From the NCBI GenBank assembly GCA_941918925.1, contig OW799234.1, forward strand, positions 42,066,412 to 42,130,411: a DNA stretch of 64,000 nucleotides, written 5' to 3'. The first letter of the stretch is position 1. Each line of letters starts with the position of its first letter. This DNA is from Phyto melanocephala. Its lineage: Eukaryota > Arthropoda > Insecta > Diptera > Rhinophoridae. Below the pieces are notes generated by a model, which worked only from the letters and a program-made list of their open reading frames with translations, made no database searches and was not told the origin of the DNA. Made by a program: the position numbers and the translations under genes. Below, piece after piece: positions 1-9,936 of the stretch.

Positions 1-1015
1 TCGACTTGAGGTAAGTTTAATTTGCACATTCTTAGAGATAAAACTGTCGGCGCTTTCATCAAAATATTCTTTATTTTTCTGGTATATGTCAGTGATATCT
101 GTCACGATGGTAGAATTGTTAGGTGCTACACTGTCATTATCTTCTAAGCTGCTTTGAAAGTCCAGTAGCAAAAATATTGCGTCGTCTTCAGCACAATTCG
201 TTGAGGTACTAAGCTGGTTTATTTTTAAAGATAACAGCTTAGCCATTGCGATATTGAATTCATAAACAGAAGGGTTCTTACAATGTCCACCTTTAGCACG
301 TACATACGAAAAAACGTTTTCTAATGGGTCTAGATTAAATCGGCTGGTTAACACAATATGTAAATTAGAGCTCTCCCTAAGCATTTCCTCACATAACGAC
401 AATATACCCCTAGTGGTTTGGATATGTCCGCTGATGGAAATTATTTTATTACCGTTATATTCAATTTGTTGTATGTATGTAATAAGCTCTTGCAGTATTT
501 GCCAAGTCTTATTATTAATCTTCAAGCCACGTTTCCGAGGTTTGGGATCATTTAAATTTTTACTATTTAAACAGTCAAAATAACTATCAATTCGTGCATA
601 AAGGTGGTGGTGATTGTGACCTCCTACGCTTACTTGATGGAGTTCTTAGAACATAAATATCGCTATCCTCATTTCTAGAACATTTTTGCTGTTCAGTGCT
701 TCTGAACTCATCACTCTCAGTTAAATGTAAGCTTGGCACGGCTCCACCTTTTAAAAAATTTTTGCAATACAGTCTGGCAAAAAGTGCCTATCACACAAAA
801 ATAATACAGGAGTTATTTCCACAAACTCCTTTTCAAAGCCACATTCCTCAAATAATGGCGTATTTGAATTTGAAAAACGAAAGAGCTTCATAGTAGGTAA
901 GCTTCTTTTAGATTTGCCACAATGACTCAAAGAGCATTTGTTGCCTTATTTACGACCGTCTTTTTTCTTGACACCACTGTTTAATTTATCTTTTTTTTCA
1001 TTCGGATAACTCATT
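1..1015 (-). pseudogene. P-element-like THAP transposase, internally deleted
   Basis: Read on the minus strand from 1015 there is a start codon, then a C2CH THAP-type zinc-finger signature: CSLSHC (C-x4-C) near 940, CDRH (C-x2-H) near 800, and after a one-base frameshift a VPSLHL segment near 730. A basic linker (PSSKRRRSQSPPP) follows near 620. From about 605 to the window edge the frame encodes the C-terminal part of P/THAP9-type transposases, with LDPLENVFSYVRAKGG around 335-290. The central region of a P transposase (coiled coil, most of the RNase H-like fold, GTP-binding insert) is absent, so the THAP linker is joined almost directly to the C-terminus. This resembles the internal deletions common in P elements. 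The fragment runs off the window; no 31-bp terminal repeat was seen. It is certainly non-autonomous; the family call is from motif recognition. Confidence 0.78.
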
Positions 1016-1599
1016 TTTAATATACTTAAGAAAACACTGTATTACTTATCATTTTGACACAAAAATGTTTAATAAAAAGTTTCACAGGACAGAAAAATAT
1101 AAAAAACAAGTTCTTATGTAAAATAACGGTAATTCAAACATATTGCCAATTTATACCCTTAATCTACAAAAATCCCAAAAATAGGAATATATAACATAAA
1201 ATGTTTTATGGACATAGGTATGTACCTATTACAGTGATTGACTCGGTTTTACAATCGGTGAAAAACCCGGTTTTTTACTCTTTCAGCTGGCAGTTTTTTC
1301 CAAAGATTAATTTTTCGAATGGCGAATACACCGGTTTTTTTACTCACAGAAGCCGGTTTATTTCATTTTTAGTTTTATGTTCATTTATCTTTGTAACAAA
1401 ACGTACCATATATTTATTACTCAAAAATTTCAAAATATCAGCAAATTTATTAAATATTCTTCCATAATATTGTAAGAAATTAATTTGTTGTTTCAAAAAC
1501 AAATTAAAATAAGAAAAATAATTAGGCTTAAATATTATTTGTTTTAAATGGAGAGCAGGTATTTTATACGTTAATATTAAAATATCCGTGTGGAGTAGT
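1016..1599. other. AT-rich stretch without recognised gene
   Basis: No coding segment with recognisable motifs was found. CCGGTTTTTTACTC-like words recur near 1245-1345. The region separates the P-like remnant from the presumed 5' end of the non-LTR element near 1600. Confidence 0.4.
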
Positions 1600-1834
1600 T
1601 TGCTTATTTTTACTCCCATCGGACGCGTCCCCAGGTGGCGGATAGGGGGGGGGGCGGATGTAGTGTGGATGAGCACTTTATAGAGGAGGAAAGACCTACC
1701 CATTTAAATGAGTAGAGATTTGTCGCATTATGTAGTGATCAGGTCCCGTACACTACCTCTGACCCTAGGGGTTCCTAGAACTCCTCGCGGACCAAATAAA
1801 AATAAGATAGGTCGGTTCCCAAAATAAACCAAAT

Positions 1835-2113
1835 ATGAACCAAGAAATTGAAGAAATAAAAGTTACGGTGCAGAGCCTAATAAACTCAGTACCGGCGGCT
1901 AGTGGTGGTGAGCAAGCAGGCCCCGAGTCGTCGTCATCAAATGACTGTAAGGACACAATTTCGGAGGTGGGCAACTTGGCTTCCGTTATTGATAAAGCAT
2001 CAAGAAGAATAGAGAACGAGGGATCGGATCCCAGGGTGAGCTTTAAGCATCCCCAGCCACACAAGACAGGCGAGGATTCCGACACCTCTGACTCAAATAT
2101 AGAAGATGCTGAC
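1835..2113 (+). pseudogene. Non-LTR ORF1, 5' part (cut by BEL insertion)
   Basis: First 93 codons of ORF1, starting at ATG 1835 after the leader. The product is acidic and Ser/Asp-rich towards its end (SDTSDSNIEDAD). The reading frame is cut exactly at the CTGAC target duplication (2109-2113), and the same frame resumes at 9937 after the BEL element, showing that these are two halves of one ORF. No catalytic domain is expected here; ORF1 proteins of this group bind RNA. Identity is inferred from position and frame continuity. Confidence 0.75.
2109..2113. repeat. Target-site duplication CTGAC, left copy
   Basis: CTGAC here and at 9932-9936 flank the two BEL LTRs. A 5-bp duplication is typical of BEL/Pao integration. 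The matching reading frame on both sides confirms it. Confidence 0.92.
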
Positions 2114-2691
2114 TGTTTAAAAATGTATTTTATATTATACAAATTTAAAATCTATCATCCAAAGAGTTTATAAAGGGATCGAAGTACTATGGTTTTCTAT
2201 TTTAGGGAAACTAGTTTGTAGGGATCACAAACGTACAATTAACAAACTGACTGAATATCAATTTGTCGCAGGGAAAGGGGGTCGATAATAAGACAACAGT
2301 AGGGGATTCCTGATCTTCTTTAAGCAAATATAAACAATAAGTGATTTGTTTTAAACAACTTACATTATTTTATTGAATACTTATGTATATGGGTGACAAA
2401 ATGGGAAGATCCTTTTGATGAGTCCTCTGGTTGAACGTCTGGCCTGGTTGAGCGTTGAAAAGTTAATAATCCAACGAATAAATTTCATAACTTGGCGCTT
2501 TCGACCAAAAGACTCGTTATTTATAACTCGTTACAAATATAGAAATATGACAAGCAGAGATGGGAATATTAATATTAATTTATACAAATTCAAATATATA
2601 AATGATAAACAATAATTCAAAAAAAAAGAGCGAATACATACAAATTGGATTTAAATTCAAGAGTACAAATGTATTTACACCGCTTTCAACA
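2114..2691 (-). repeat. BEL 3' LTR (578 bp)
   Basis: Starts with TG and ends with CA when read on either strand and is near-identical to 9382-9931 except for about ten substitutions and a 28-bp indel near 2590-2620. A divergent relative occurs as a solo LTR at 40105-40678. Confidence 0.93.
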
Positions 2692-2722
2692 TACTGGGCC
2701 CCTTGGCCAGAATGGCCAATTA

Positions 2723-3295
2723 TTAGAGAGTGTTGGCCAAACGTTCAAGGGCTCGTACTGCCCCTAACAAAATACGTCTTGGACTGGAGGTTGAAGGGCT
2801 TGAAGAACGCCTGATACGTTTTGTTACTTCATTAGTGTTGGAGGAAGTTGGTTGCTGTGTACGACAGCTTGACGAACGTCTGATGCGATTTGTTGACCCA
2901 TCGGTGTTAGAGCGAGTCTGTTGTGTAGAACGGTGGCGTGGACCTAGACGGTCCTGAACTCTCCCTCGACGAGGACGTGAGACACGATGAGCAATGCGGT
3001 TTTTACTGGGTCGATTCATGAGATTCGAAGATGAGGCAGACCGTGTGGGCTTATGAAGCAAAGTATGGTGTGCCCAACCACATTTTTGGCACACGTCGGC
3101 AGATGTACACTCCTCCGTAGAATGTGACCTTGCCAAACAGTTTTCACAATAGCCCAGGATGCGGACCTGATGTTGTCTTATTTCCACACCCATCTTTAAA
3201 AACGTTTTGCAGAACCTCAATGGATGAAACCGTGCACATACAAGACACTTGTGGACCGCTGGGTTTCTAGGAGCCCTGTGGGGTAAAATGATCAT
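2723..3295 (-). CDS. BEL third ORF: zinc-knuckle, Arg/Ser-rich protein in env position
   Basis: An intact 190-codon frame lies 114 bp after the pol stop and ends 31 bp before the 3' LTR. Residues 15-85 carry three Cys/His clusters: C-x2-C-x3-H-x4-C (CLVCARFHPLRFC), a canonical CCHC (CENCLARSHSTEEC), and CQKCGWAHHTLLH. These match the order of the element's own gag knuckles. The rest is basic and Ser/Arg-rich with a repeated RIRRSSS motif (two copies). No signal peptide or membrane segment is present, so it is not an envelope. A strong 3' splice site sits at its 5' end (AG at 3276-3277; translation could begin upstream in a leader exon). A nucleic-acid-binding or RNA-processing role is inferred only. 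Confidence 0.72.
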   Translation of the reverse strand: MIILPHRAPRNPAVHKCLVCARFHPLRFCKTFLKMGVEIRQHQVRILGYCENCLARSHSTEECTSADVCQKCGWAHHTLLHKPTRSASSSNLMNRPSKNRIAHRVSRPRRGRVQDRLGPRHRSTQQTRSNTDGSTNRIRRSSSCRTQQPTSSNTNEVTKRIRRSSSPSTSSPRRILLGAVRALERLANTL

Positions 3296-3312
3296 TAGTA
3301 AATGAAAGAAGA
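3276..3312 (-). promoter_or_regulatory. Putative 3' splice site for BEL ORF3
   Basis: Minus strand shows a pyrimidine-rich stretch, a branch-like TACTAAT at about 3300-3294, and CCCCACAG with AG at 3277-3276, then GGCTCCTAG. Spacing from branch to AG is about 20 nt, which fits a fly intron. This suggests a spliced subgenomic RNA, as used for env in other retroelements. Confidence 0.5.
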
Positions 3313-3409
3313 GAAATAATAAAAATGTTTGTAAGGTAATGAACTACGAAATTATGTGTATGGGGAACTACGTGTTGTTATGGGTATGAGTGTATAGGGA
3401 CTAAAGGAA

Positions 3410-6400
3410 TTAAGTATGGCTTTCTAACGGCTCAGTCTCGACGGGTAAGACACAAAGCTTACTAATGGGCCTAGTAATGGCCCCAATTTGCGTTTTTAAA
3501 TCGGCAACACGCACGAAGCCGTCAGTTCCAGAGTATATTTTTGTAATGCGACCTAGTCGCCATTCGTTAGGAGGAAGTAGATCGTCCTTCACCACTACGA
3601 GTTGACCAACTGTTATGTTCTCCTCCGGTGTTTTCCATTTATACCTTTTCTGGAGTTCTTTTAGATATTCATCCTTCCAACGTTGAGCGAATTGGTGGTG
3701 TAAAACCTTGAGTCTTTCCCAACGGTCCCGTAAAGTAAGGGATTCCGCCGGTGCTTCGGGTAGGGCCACCATTGGAGCTCCACGAAGAAAATGACCTGGA
3801 GTAAGAGCTAGTAGTTCGTTGGGATCGTCTGACAGAGGAGATAAGGGCCTTGAGTTGAGCACTGACTCTATTCGGGTTAGAAGTGTGGTGAACTCTTCAA
3901 AGGTGTATTTATTATTATGAGCTACTTTCTTAAAATGCATCTTAAAGGATTTCACACCGGCCTCCCATAATCCTCCCATATGGGGTGCATTTGGGGAGAT
4001 GAAATGCCACTGAAACCCCAGAGCTGAGTATTTTTCTACTATGTCCTTAGATGCAATAGTTATAAATTCATCATATTCAAGGCGAAGTGTTCGCTCAGCC
4101 CCTACAAAATTGGTCCCATTATCGGACATGACCTTTCTCGGTAGACCCCGTCGGCTAATAAACCTAGTAAAGGCTGCTAGAAAGGAGTTTGTAGACAGAT
4201 CGGAGCATAATTCGAGATGAACAGCTCTTGTACAAAAACAAACAAAAATACATACATATCCTTTGCGATACGGAGCATTTCTTAACATTGAAGTTTTTAT
4301 AGAGAAGGGGCCTGCGAAGTCTAAGCCTGTAATAGTGAAGGGCAGGGAAAATGAACTTCTTTCTAAAGGGAGAGCTCCCATTATTTGGGATTTTACCTTT
4401 CGCTTGTACCGAATGCACGGGAGGCATTTTCTAATGAAAAATCGAATGGCTGATCTTAGCCGAGAAATATAATATTTAGCCCTTATGGCCCTTAACATCA
4501 AATTAATCTCGGCATGCAAGAGAAGGTTATGAGTAAAATCGATAAGTAGTTTACAAAATATTGAATTTACGGGAATAACGATTGGGTGCCGTTCACTATA
4601 GGAAAGAGTCGAGTTAGCAAGTCTACCGTTAGCTCGTATTACGTTATCATTAGCTATGTATGGGTTTAAAGTAAATATAGAGCTTTTCGTGCTGACCCCT
4701 CCAACTTTGCGGAAGGAGTGGTACTCCTTGTTGTAGTGCACTAGTTGAGTGATATAAATTAGTCTATATTTGGTCTTTTGAAATTCTTGGTGATTAATAC
4801 ATGGGACTAATTTCATCGTAGACAGCACCGCTTCGGCCGGGGTTGCCGCTTGTGATGCGTGGAGTAATGTCGGTTTAAATCGTGTTTGTACTCTCTTCCT
4901 AACGGTATCGAAAAACCGAAACACATAGGCCATGACTCTGATAGCTTTATCCCACTTTGAGAAGCGGCTGAGTATGTCTTCATCGGAAGTGAACACATGG
5001 AGAACTTCCAGCTTGCGTTTTATCTCAAGGGAGTTTTCTTTTATTGTTATGGACTTTGGCCATTCTTCGGGGTACTTTGGAAGCCAAGCTGGTCCTCTCC
5101 ACCATAAAGAGTTGTCTAAGAGCTGAGCAGTGTCGCAGCCACGAGAGCCCAAGTCAGCGGGATTATTCGATGATGGGACATGTCGCCAAGAAGCGTTCCC
5201 AACATTTTGCCTTATCTTTGCGGTACGGTTGGCGACATAAGTCTTCCAAGTATTTGGAGGGTTTTCTATCCAGGTGAGAACTATAGCAGAATCAGACCAG
5301 AGAAAGATTTCACAACTGTTACAGGGTAATGAGTCCATGAGCTGTTTAATGAGCTTCGACAGTAAAAGGGCTCCACAAAGCTCAAGCCGCGGGAGACTAA
5401 CAGGAGTAATGGGTTCTACTTTTGTTTTTAAGACAAGGAGATGCGAATTGAATCCTGATTCAGACTGGGTTCGTACATATACTGCGGCACAATAGGCTTT
5501 CTCTGAAGCATCGCAAAATCCATGAATTTGAGTTGGTAAAGAGGGAGCGAAATCAACCCAACGTGGAATACTTAATTGGGAAATTAAATGAAGATTTCTA
5601 ACAAAATTGTTCCAGCTCGTTAGAGTGTTGGGCTTAACCTTGTCATCCCATCCTGTGTCTTCTAGCCAAAGTTGTTGCAGAATGATTTTCGCTTGTATGA
5701 CAACTGGAGATATCCAACCAGCTGGGTCAAACAGTTTGGCAACGTGGGACAGGATCTGCCTCTTTGTAATAGCAGTACTGGGAAAAATTGGTTCAATCGT
5801 ATAGGAAAAACAATCTGATAATGCATTCCATTGAATGCCAAGAGTTTTCGTTGTGCTCGTTTCCCTGAATTTGAGAAAATCTGAACCTAAGACATCATCT
5901 TTGGGGACCGATGCTAGAACTTCTGGACAATTGGAGGTTATCTTCTTTAAAGGAAATCCTGCCGATTTCAAGACCTTGATAACTTGGGACAAAAAATCGA
6001 TTGCAGCTTCTATATCATGGGCGCCTGAGAGAATATTGTCTACGTACGTTTCCTTGGTTAGAATATAGGCTGCTTGTGGGTAAATACTTTCTGAATCTCG
6101 GGCTAACTGAATAAGTGTTCTGATAGCTAGATACGGAGCGCAGTTTACACCAAAGGTGACGGTTTTTAATGCAAAATCCTGAACGGGAGAGTGGGAATTC
6201 GGGCGAAAGAGAATACGTTGGAATTGGGTGTCTTCTTCATGAACGCGAATTTGGCGATACATTTGCTCAATATCGTCATTGAAAACATATTTATAAAATC
6301 GCCATTTTAAAATAAGAGACATCAGATCAGCTTGTAAAGTGGGACCAGCGTGAAGCACGTCATTGAGAGACAATCCAGAACTAGTTTTCTTTGAGGCATT

Positions 6401-6547
6401 GAACATTACCCTTACTTTAGTGCTATGACTTTCGGGCTTGAGAACCGCGTGATGTGGCAAATAAAAGGAATTATATCCAGAACGAGAAATGTTTTCGCAC
6501 GAACCTATGGGCTTCATGTGATCTAGGGATATATATTCATTCAACAC
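3410..6547 (-). CDS. BEL pol: reverse transcriptase-RNase H-integrase
   Basis: An open frame of 1045 codons. RT: VRVMFNASKKTSSGLSLND, the first catalytic motif FNDDIEQMYRQI, TFGVNCAPYLAIRTL, and the box that is normally YVDD reads YVDN near 6030. RNase H (peptidase A17-associated region): CDASEKAYCAAVYV, LELCGALLLSKL and LWSDSAIVLTWI. Integrase: HHCC-like cluster (H...C-x2-C, CLPCIRYKRK), the catalytic Asp in GLDFAGPF, the second Asp in SDNGTNFVGA, Glu in GGLWEAGVKS. C-terminal DUF5641-like domain (LTPGHFLRGAP...). The sequence is complete from RT onward, but because the upstream protease is out of frame no full polyprotein can be made. The changed last Asp of the RT box is likely inactivating. 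Confidence 0.92.
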   Translation of the reverse strand: MLNEYISLDHMKPIGSCENISRSGYNSFYLPHHAVLKPESHSTKVRVMFNASKKTSSGLSLNDVLHAGPTLQADLMSLILKWRFYKYVFNDDIEQMYRQIRVHEEDTQFQRILFRPNSHSPVQDFALKTVTFGVNCAPYLAIRTLIQLARDSESIYPQAAYILTKETYVDNILSGAHDIEAAIDFLSQVIKVLKSAGFPLKKITSNCPEVLASVPKDDVLGSDFLKFRETSTTKTLGIQWNALSDCFSYTIEPIFPSTAITKRQILSHVAKLFDPAGWISPVVIQAKIILQQLWLEDTGWDDKVKPNTLTSWNNFVRNLHLISQLSIPRWVDFAPSLPTQIHGFCDASEKAYCAAVYVRTQSESGFNSHLLVLKTKVEPITPVSLPRLELCGALLLSKLIKQLMDSLPCNSCEIFLWSDSAIVLTWIENPPNTWKTYVANRTAKIRQNVGNASWRHVPSSNNPADLGSRGCDTAQLLDNSLWWRGPAWLPKYPEEWPKSITIKENSLEIKRKLEVLHVFTSDEDILSRFSKWDKAIRVMAYVFRFFDTVRKRVQTRFKPTLLHASQAATPAEAVLSTMKLVPCINHQEFQKTKYRLIYITQLVHYNKEYHSFRKVGGVSTKSSIFTLNPYIANDNVIRANGRLANSTLSYSERHPIVIPVNSIFCKLLIDFTHNLLLHAEINLMLRAIRAKYYISRLRSAIRFFIRKCLPCIRYKRKVKSQIMGALPLERSSFSLPFTITGLDFAGPFSIKTSMLRNAPYRKGYVCIFVCFCTRAVHLELCSDLSTNSFLAAFTRFISRRGLPRKVMSDNGTNFVGAERTLRLEYDEFITIASKDIVEKYSALGFQWHFISPNAPHMGGLWEAGVKSFKMHFKKVAHNNKYTFEEFTTLLTRIESVLNSRPLSPLSDDPNELLALTPGHFLRGAPMVALPEAPAESLTLRDRWERLKVLHHQFAQRWKDEYLKELQKRYKWKTPEENITVGQLVVVKDDLLPPNEWRLGRITKIYSGTDGFVRVADLKTQIGAITRPISKLCVLPVETEPLESHT

Positions 6548-7160
6548 ACTTTCTATAGATGCCCGCTAATTCGTCCTTCTTTCTAAGCGACTGTTCTAGA
6601 TTGAGATATTGTGCCATTGCTGCTGAGCGAGAGGCGCCTAAACGTAAGCTTTGGGAAAAGTCTGACTTAAAAGGGAGCTTAAGCACATATCGGCCTTCAG
6701 TATTACGAAAAGTGGTTTTTTGATATAGAGATTCACAAAATTCATCTTCCTTTGAGACTGGACGTTGACTACAGACTTCTTCTTCTTCCCAAAACCTTTT
6801 AAGCTGATCGCCAATCGGATCTCCAGAACTTTCGCTGGTTTCAATTGAAAATGCAGAGCATGATTCTGTTTCTATGGGGCCGCTAACAACCCACCCGATA
6901 ATAGTACATTGCGCCATGAGAGAATGGGCAACGGCTTTAACTCCTTCGAGAAGAATTTGAGGAAGAACGTTGCTACCAATAAGTAGATCCACATGGCTAG
7001 GCATATGAAAGTCTGAGTCGGCCAACTCCATATCCTTTAAATCCTCCAAGGGTATATTGGATTTTGCTATTGTGAAGTTGGGTAACATGCGCTTTATTTT
7101 TTGGACAACGATCGCTTGTACGGGTACACTGCGATCATATTTTTCTGAATATAAGGTCAA
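6537..7160 (-). pseudogene. BEL protease C-terminal (DUF1758) / pol linker
   Basis: This 207-codon frame continues the protease region (DUF1758-like; motif HVDLLIGSNVLPQILLEG near 7000, TIIGWVVSGPI near 6905) and runs into the connector before RT. It is separated from the upstream protease motif by a stop and a frameshift (about 7200-7246) and from the RT frame by a one-base shift at about 6545. Known BEL polyproteins have these parts fused, so the breaks are decay. Confidence 0.8.
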
Positions 7161-7243
7161 TCTGCATGTACAATTAGAGTTTGCTATTACTTCACCTCCA
7201 ATGCCATGTATTTAAAAAATTTTGCCTCCGTAGGGAGCTTGAG

Positions 7244-8215
7244 TTACTGTTGGAGCTTTTTCGAAATAAATGTTTTCTCTGAGCCCTGGTCAAGAAAAGC
7301 GCGTGCTCTAAAATTCTCTCCCTGGTGAGTAATGTGCACTACCGCTGTGGGTAAATGGGTATTAGCACTAATTTTACTATTAGCGTGAGCTACATGAGAG
7401 ACTGTAGGCAATGCTCCACTTCTCCTACCTTGTTCTGAAGTTTCCGGTTTTTCATCCAAGTAATTAGTGTTATTATTTGGAATTGGATTTTTATGAAAAT
7501 GCAATAAAGAATGATGATTCTTTTTACAATGGGAGCATGAGAATTTACTAGGGCAGTCTTTTCTCAAATGACTGGATGCAAGGCAATTAAGACATATCTT
7601 ATTAGTAGAGGCGAATTGGTTTCTAGTTTGAGGGTCAAATTTCAAAAATTGAGAACAATTTTTTAGTGGGTAATTAGAACCGAAAATTTTACATGGGAAC
7701 TGAGAATTTGTGAGCTTAGAAAAGGAGTTAGCTTTGGTTCCTTGTGTCTTTTGGGTACTAGGCAATGGGTCCTGTTGGCGAGATTCCAAACGCTCAACTA
7801 CTTCGCACCTATGTGAAAGAAACTTATCCATTTTCTCCCATTTAACCAACTCTCTGTGGGACTCCAAAGATCCCATAGCGAAAGTGTTTCCAACGGAAGT
7901 TTGCTCGAGCACAATATAATAATAAATGGATCCCATTGATCTACCGGGACGTCTTGGGTTTTAATTGCAGCAAGGCAATCGTTTATTGTGCCTTGTAGTT
8001 TTTGGAGAGATACGCTATCTTCTGACACAACTGGGGACATGTTGAGTAGAATCTTGATTTGATTCTCTACTAGTATTCTCTGATTCTCGTACCGGTTCCT
8101 TAAAGCATTCCACGCGAGGGCAAAGTTATCCGAACGTAACTTGAATTTTTTAATAATTGTTCCTTTAATTTTCAAAATATTCGTCAGGATATGCGAATTA
8201 GAGTTTTGAAAAAAA
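7244..8215 (-). pseudogene. BEL gag and start of protease, frameshifted
   Basis: From about 8215 the minus strand encodes a BEL-type gag core (DUF1759-like; LRSDNFALAWNALRNRY near 8130) that lacks its normal N-terminal part. A frameshift near 7930 moves to a second frame (to 7244) with three Cys/His clusters: C-x2-C-x4-H-x4-C (CLNCLASSHLRKDC) and a CSHCKKNHHSLLH cluster, typical of BEL gag zinc knuckles. The protease active-site motif follows (FLDQGSEKTFIS, D-x-G-S) near 7260, and then a stop at 7244. In a working element this would be one Gag-Pol polyprotein; here it is broken. Confidence 0.82.
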
Positions 8216-9363
8216 GAAAATTTTAAATTGTTTTATTAAAATAAAATTGCCTTAAAGGGATTCACGAGCGATTTTTGGGGACAAAATTTCAAGGGCAGTG
8301 TGGCATCACCCCTGTTGAATATGTAAAAGCTTTTGTTTTAAGAGAGAAAACAAAGCTCTTTTAAAAGAATATTCGGTGATCTACTCTCTTACGTTCAATT
8401 TCACAAAAAGGTGGTTGATTTAAGCAACAACAAAATACACTAATATTGCGGTAAAATAATCCAATGTATTTTGTTGCTGTTTTTCTCACCAAAATTTATC
8501 TATTAAGCCACTTTATTTTCAATATGTAAGTATGTATGTTTTTATGTATGTATATATGTACATATGTATGTTTATCTATATGATATTATATACGTAGATA
8601 TGTATGTGTACATGATATTTTTTTTGTGTAATTTTTTGCATGCATATGTATGAACTTATGTATGTATGTATGTATACTACGATATCAATTTCATTTCCAC
8701 TTACTGTTTGGATTCCTTGAGCAATTATGGGATAGATTCAAATGTGGCACGTACTTACACCCACTATTCCGATTGTGGAAACTGGTTGGTTAAGCTGTTG
8801 ACTGCTTTGTCGTTTGAAGGAAGACTGTGGTGGACTATGTGGTGGTGTTTGGCTTATAGATGCTTTTGGTTTAATTTTTGGTTGTTTTTTTTTCCGGTAG
8901 GTTGTGGCTGATGCTGTTGTATCTTAACACTTTTATTGTAGGTACATACATATGTACATAGTATGTATGTATTTGGTATTTTTTTTCTTTTTTCGTGTCA
9001 ACTTCCGAACCAAGAACCTTAGTTTTAATTTGTAAACTTTTCACTTTTCTGTTGTTTATTTTGTTGGTTTTTATTTTCTTGTTAGGGTATTATTGTTTAA
9101 CAATTATTCTAAATAAATTTAATTACTTTATTTACACTGTTTATTGTTGCTTTATTTTAAATATTCACTACAAACACACACTCTTGTGGCAAATACATAT
9201 ATGACTACTCAGTGCACAAGCAAGATGAATAATAATTTGCAGCACAATAATATGGTGTTTTGGTTTTTTTCTTTCAGCAAGAGAGATTAAGAGCTTTTGG
9301 ACTGTATGTAGTATGTTTGTGTACAGGAGTTTTATTTTATCAAAATGATTACTACACCATTTC
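8216..9363 (-). other. BEL 5' leader, TATG-rich
   Basis: About 1.1 kb between the PBS and the truncated gag. It contains TATG/TGTA microsatellite tracts at 8525-8680 and 8945-8975 and no convincing ORF. GTAAGT motifs on the minus strand near 8698 and 8750 are possible splice donors for the downstream ORF3 acceptor. The start of gag appears lost, so part of this stretch may be a replacement or deletion scar. Confidence 0.5.
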
Positions 9364-9381
9364 CAAGGATCGATAGGACCA
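9364..9381 (-). promoter_or_regulatory. Putative primer-binding site
   Basis: Directly internal to the 5' LTR, minus strand reads TGGTCCTATCGATCCTTG. TGG complementary to a tRNA CCA end is as expected; the particular tRNA was not identified. Confidence 0.55.
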
Positions 9382-9931
9382 TGTTTAAAAATGTACTTTA
9401 TATTATACAAATTTAAAATCTATCTTTCAAAGAGTTTATAAAGGGATCGAAGTACTATGGTTTTCTATTTTAGGGAAACTAGTTTGTAGGGATCACAAAC
9501 GTATAATTAACAAACTGACTGAATATCAATTTGTCGCAGGGAAAGGGGGTCGATAATAAGACAACAGGAGGGGATACCTGATCTACTATTAAGCAAATAT
9601 AAACAATAAGTGATTTGTTTTAAACAACTTACATTATTTTATTGAATACTTATGTATATGGGTGACAAAATGAGGAGATCCTTTTGATGAGTCCTCTGGT
9701 TGAACGTCTGGCCTGGTTGAGCGTTGAAAAGTTAATAATCCAACTAATAAATTTCATAACTTGGCGCTTTCGACCAAAAGACTCGTTATTTATAACTCGT
9801 TACAAATATAGAAATATGACAAGCAGAGATGGGAATATTAATATTAATTTATACAAATTAGAAAAAAGAGCGAATACATACAAATTAGATTTAAATTCAA
9901 GAGTACAAATGTATTTACACTGCTTTCAACA
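9382..9931 (-). repeat. BEL 5' LTR (550 bp)
   Basis: Upstream LTR of the minus-strand element and presumed Pol II promoter of the retrotransposon. It lacks the 28-bp AT-rich segment present in the 3' LTR. Confidence 0.93.
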
Positions 9932-9936
9932 CTGAC
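9932..9936. repeat. Target-site duplication CTGAC, right copy
   Basis: Second copy of the 5-bp duplication, directly after the 5' LTR of the minus-strand BEL element. Confidence 0.92.

Larger units (their letters stand above)
2114..9931 (-). mobile_element. BEL/Pao LTR retrotransposon (nested, minus strand)
   Basis: Complete element with terminal TG...CA LTRs (9382-9931 and 2114-2691) and CTGAC duplications. In sense order: 5' LTR, a PBS-like TGG segment, a 1.2-kb leader, damaged gag, protease, RT-RNase H-integrase of 1045 codons, a third ORF with zinc knuckles, 3' LTR. The LTRs differ by roughly ten substitutions and one 28-bp indel, so insertion is not very recent. Gag and the protease region carry frameshifts and a stop, while RT to integrase is open. 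It is inserted in ORF1 of the non-LTR element in the opposite orientation. Confidence 0.93.

Noticed and set aside
1201..1370. MITE from repeated CCGGTTTTTTACTC words
   Set aside because: Words are in mixed orientation and no TIR or TSD could be defined.
1201..1703. Open frames on both strands (88 and 119 codons)
   Set aside because: Low-complexity AT-rich translation, overlapping on opposite strands, no motif.
8666..9204. Plus-strand frames with Phe/Leu-rich hydrophobic products
   Set aside because: They lie antisense in the BEL leader and consist of T-rich repeats; no start context or domain.
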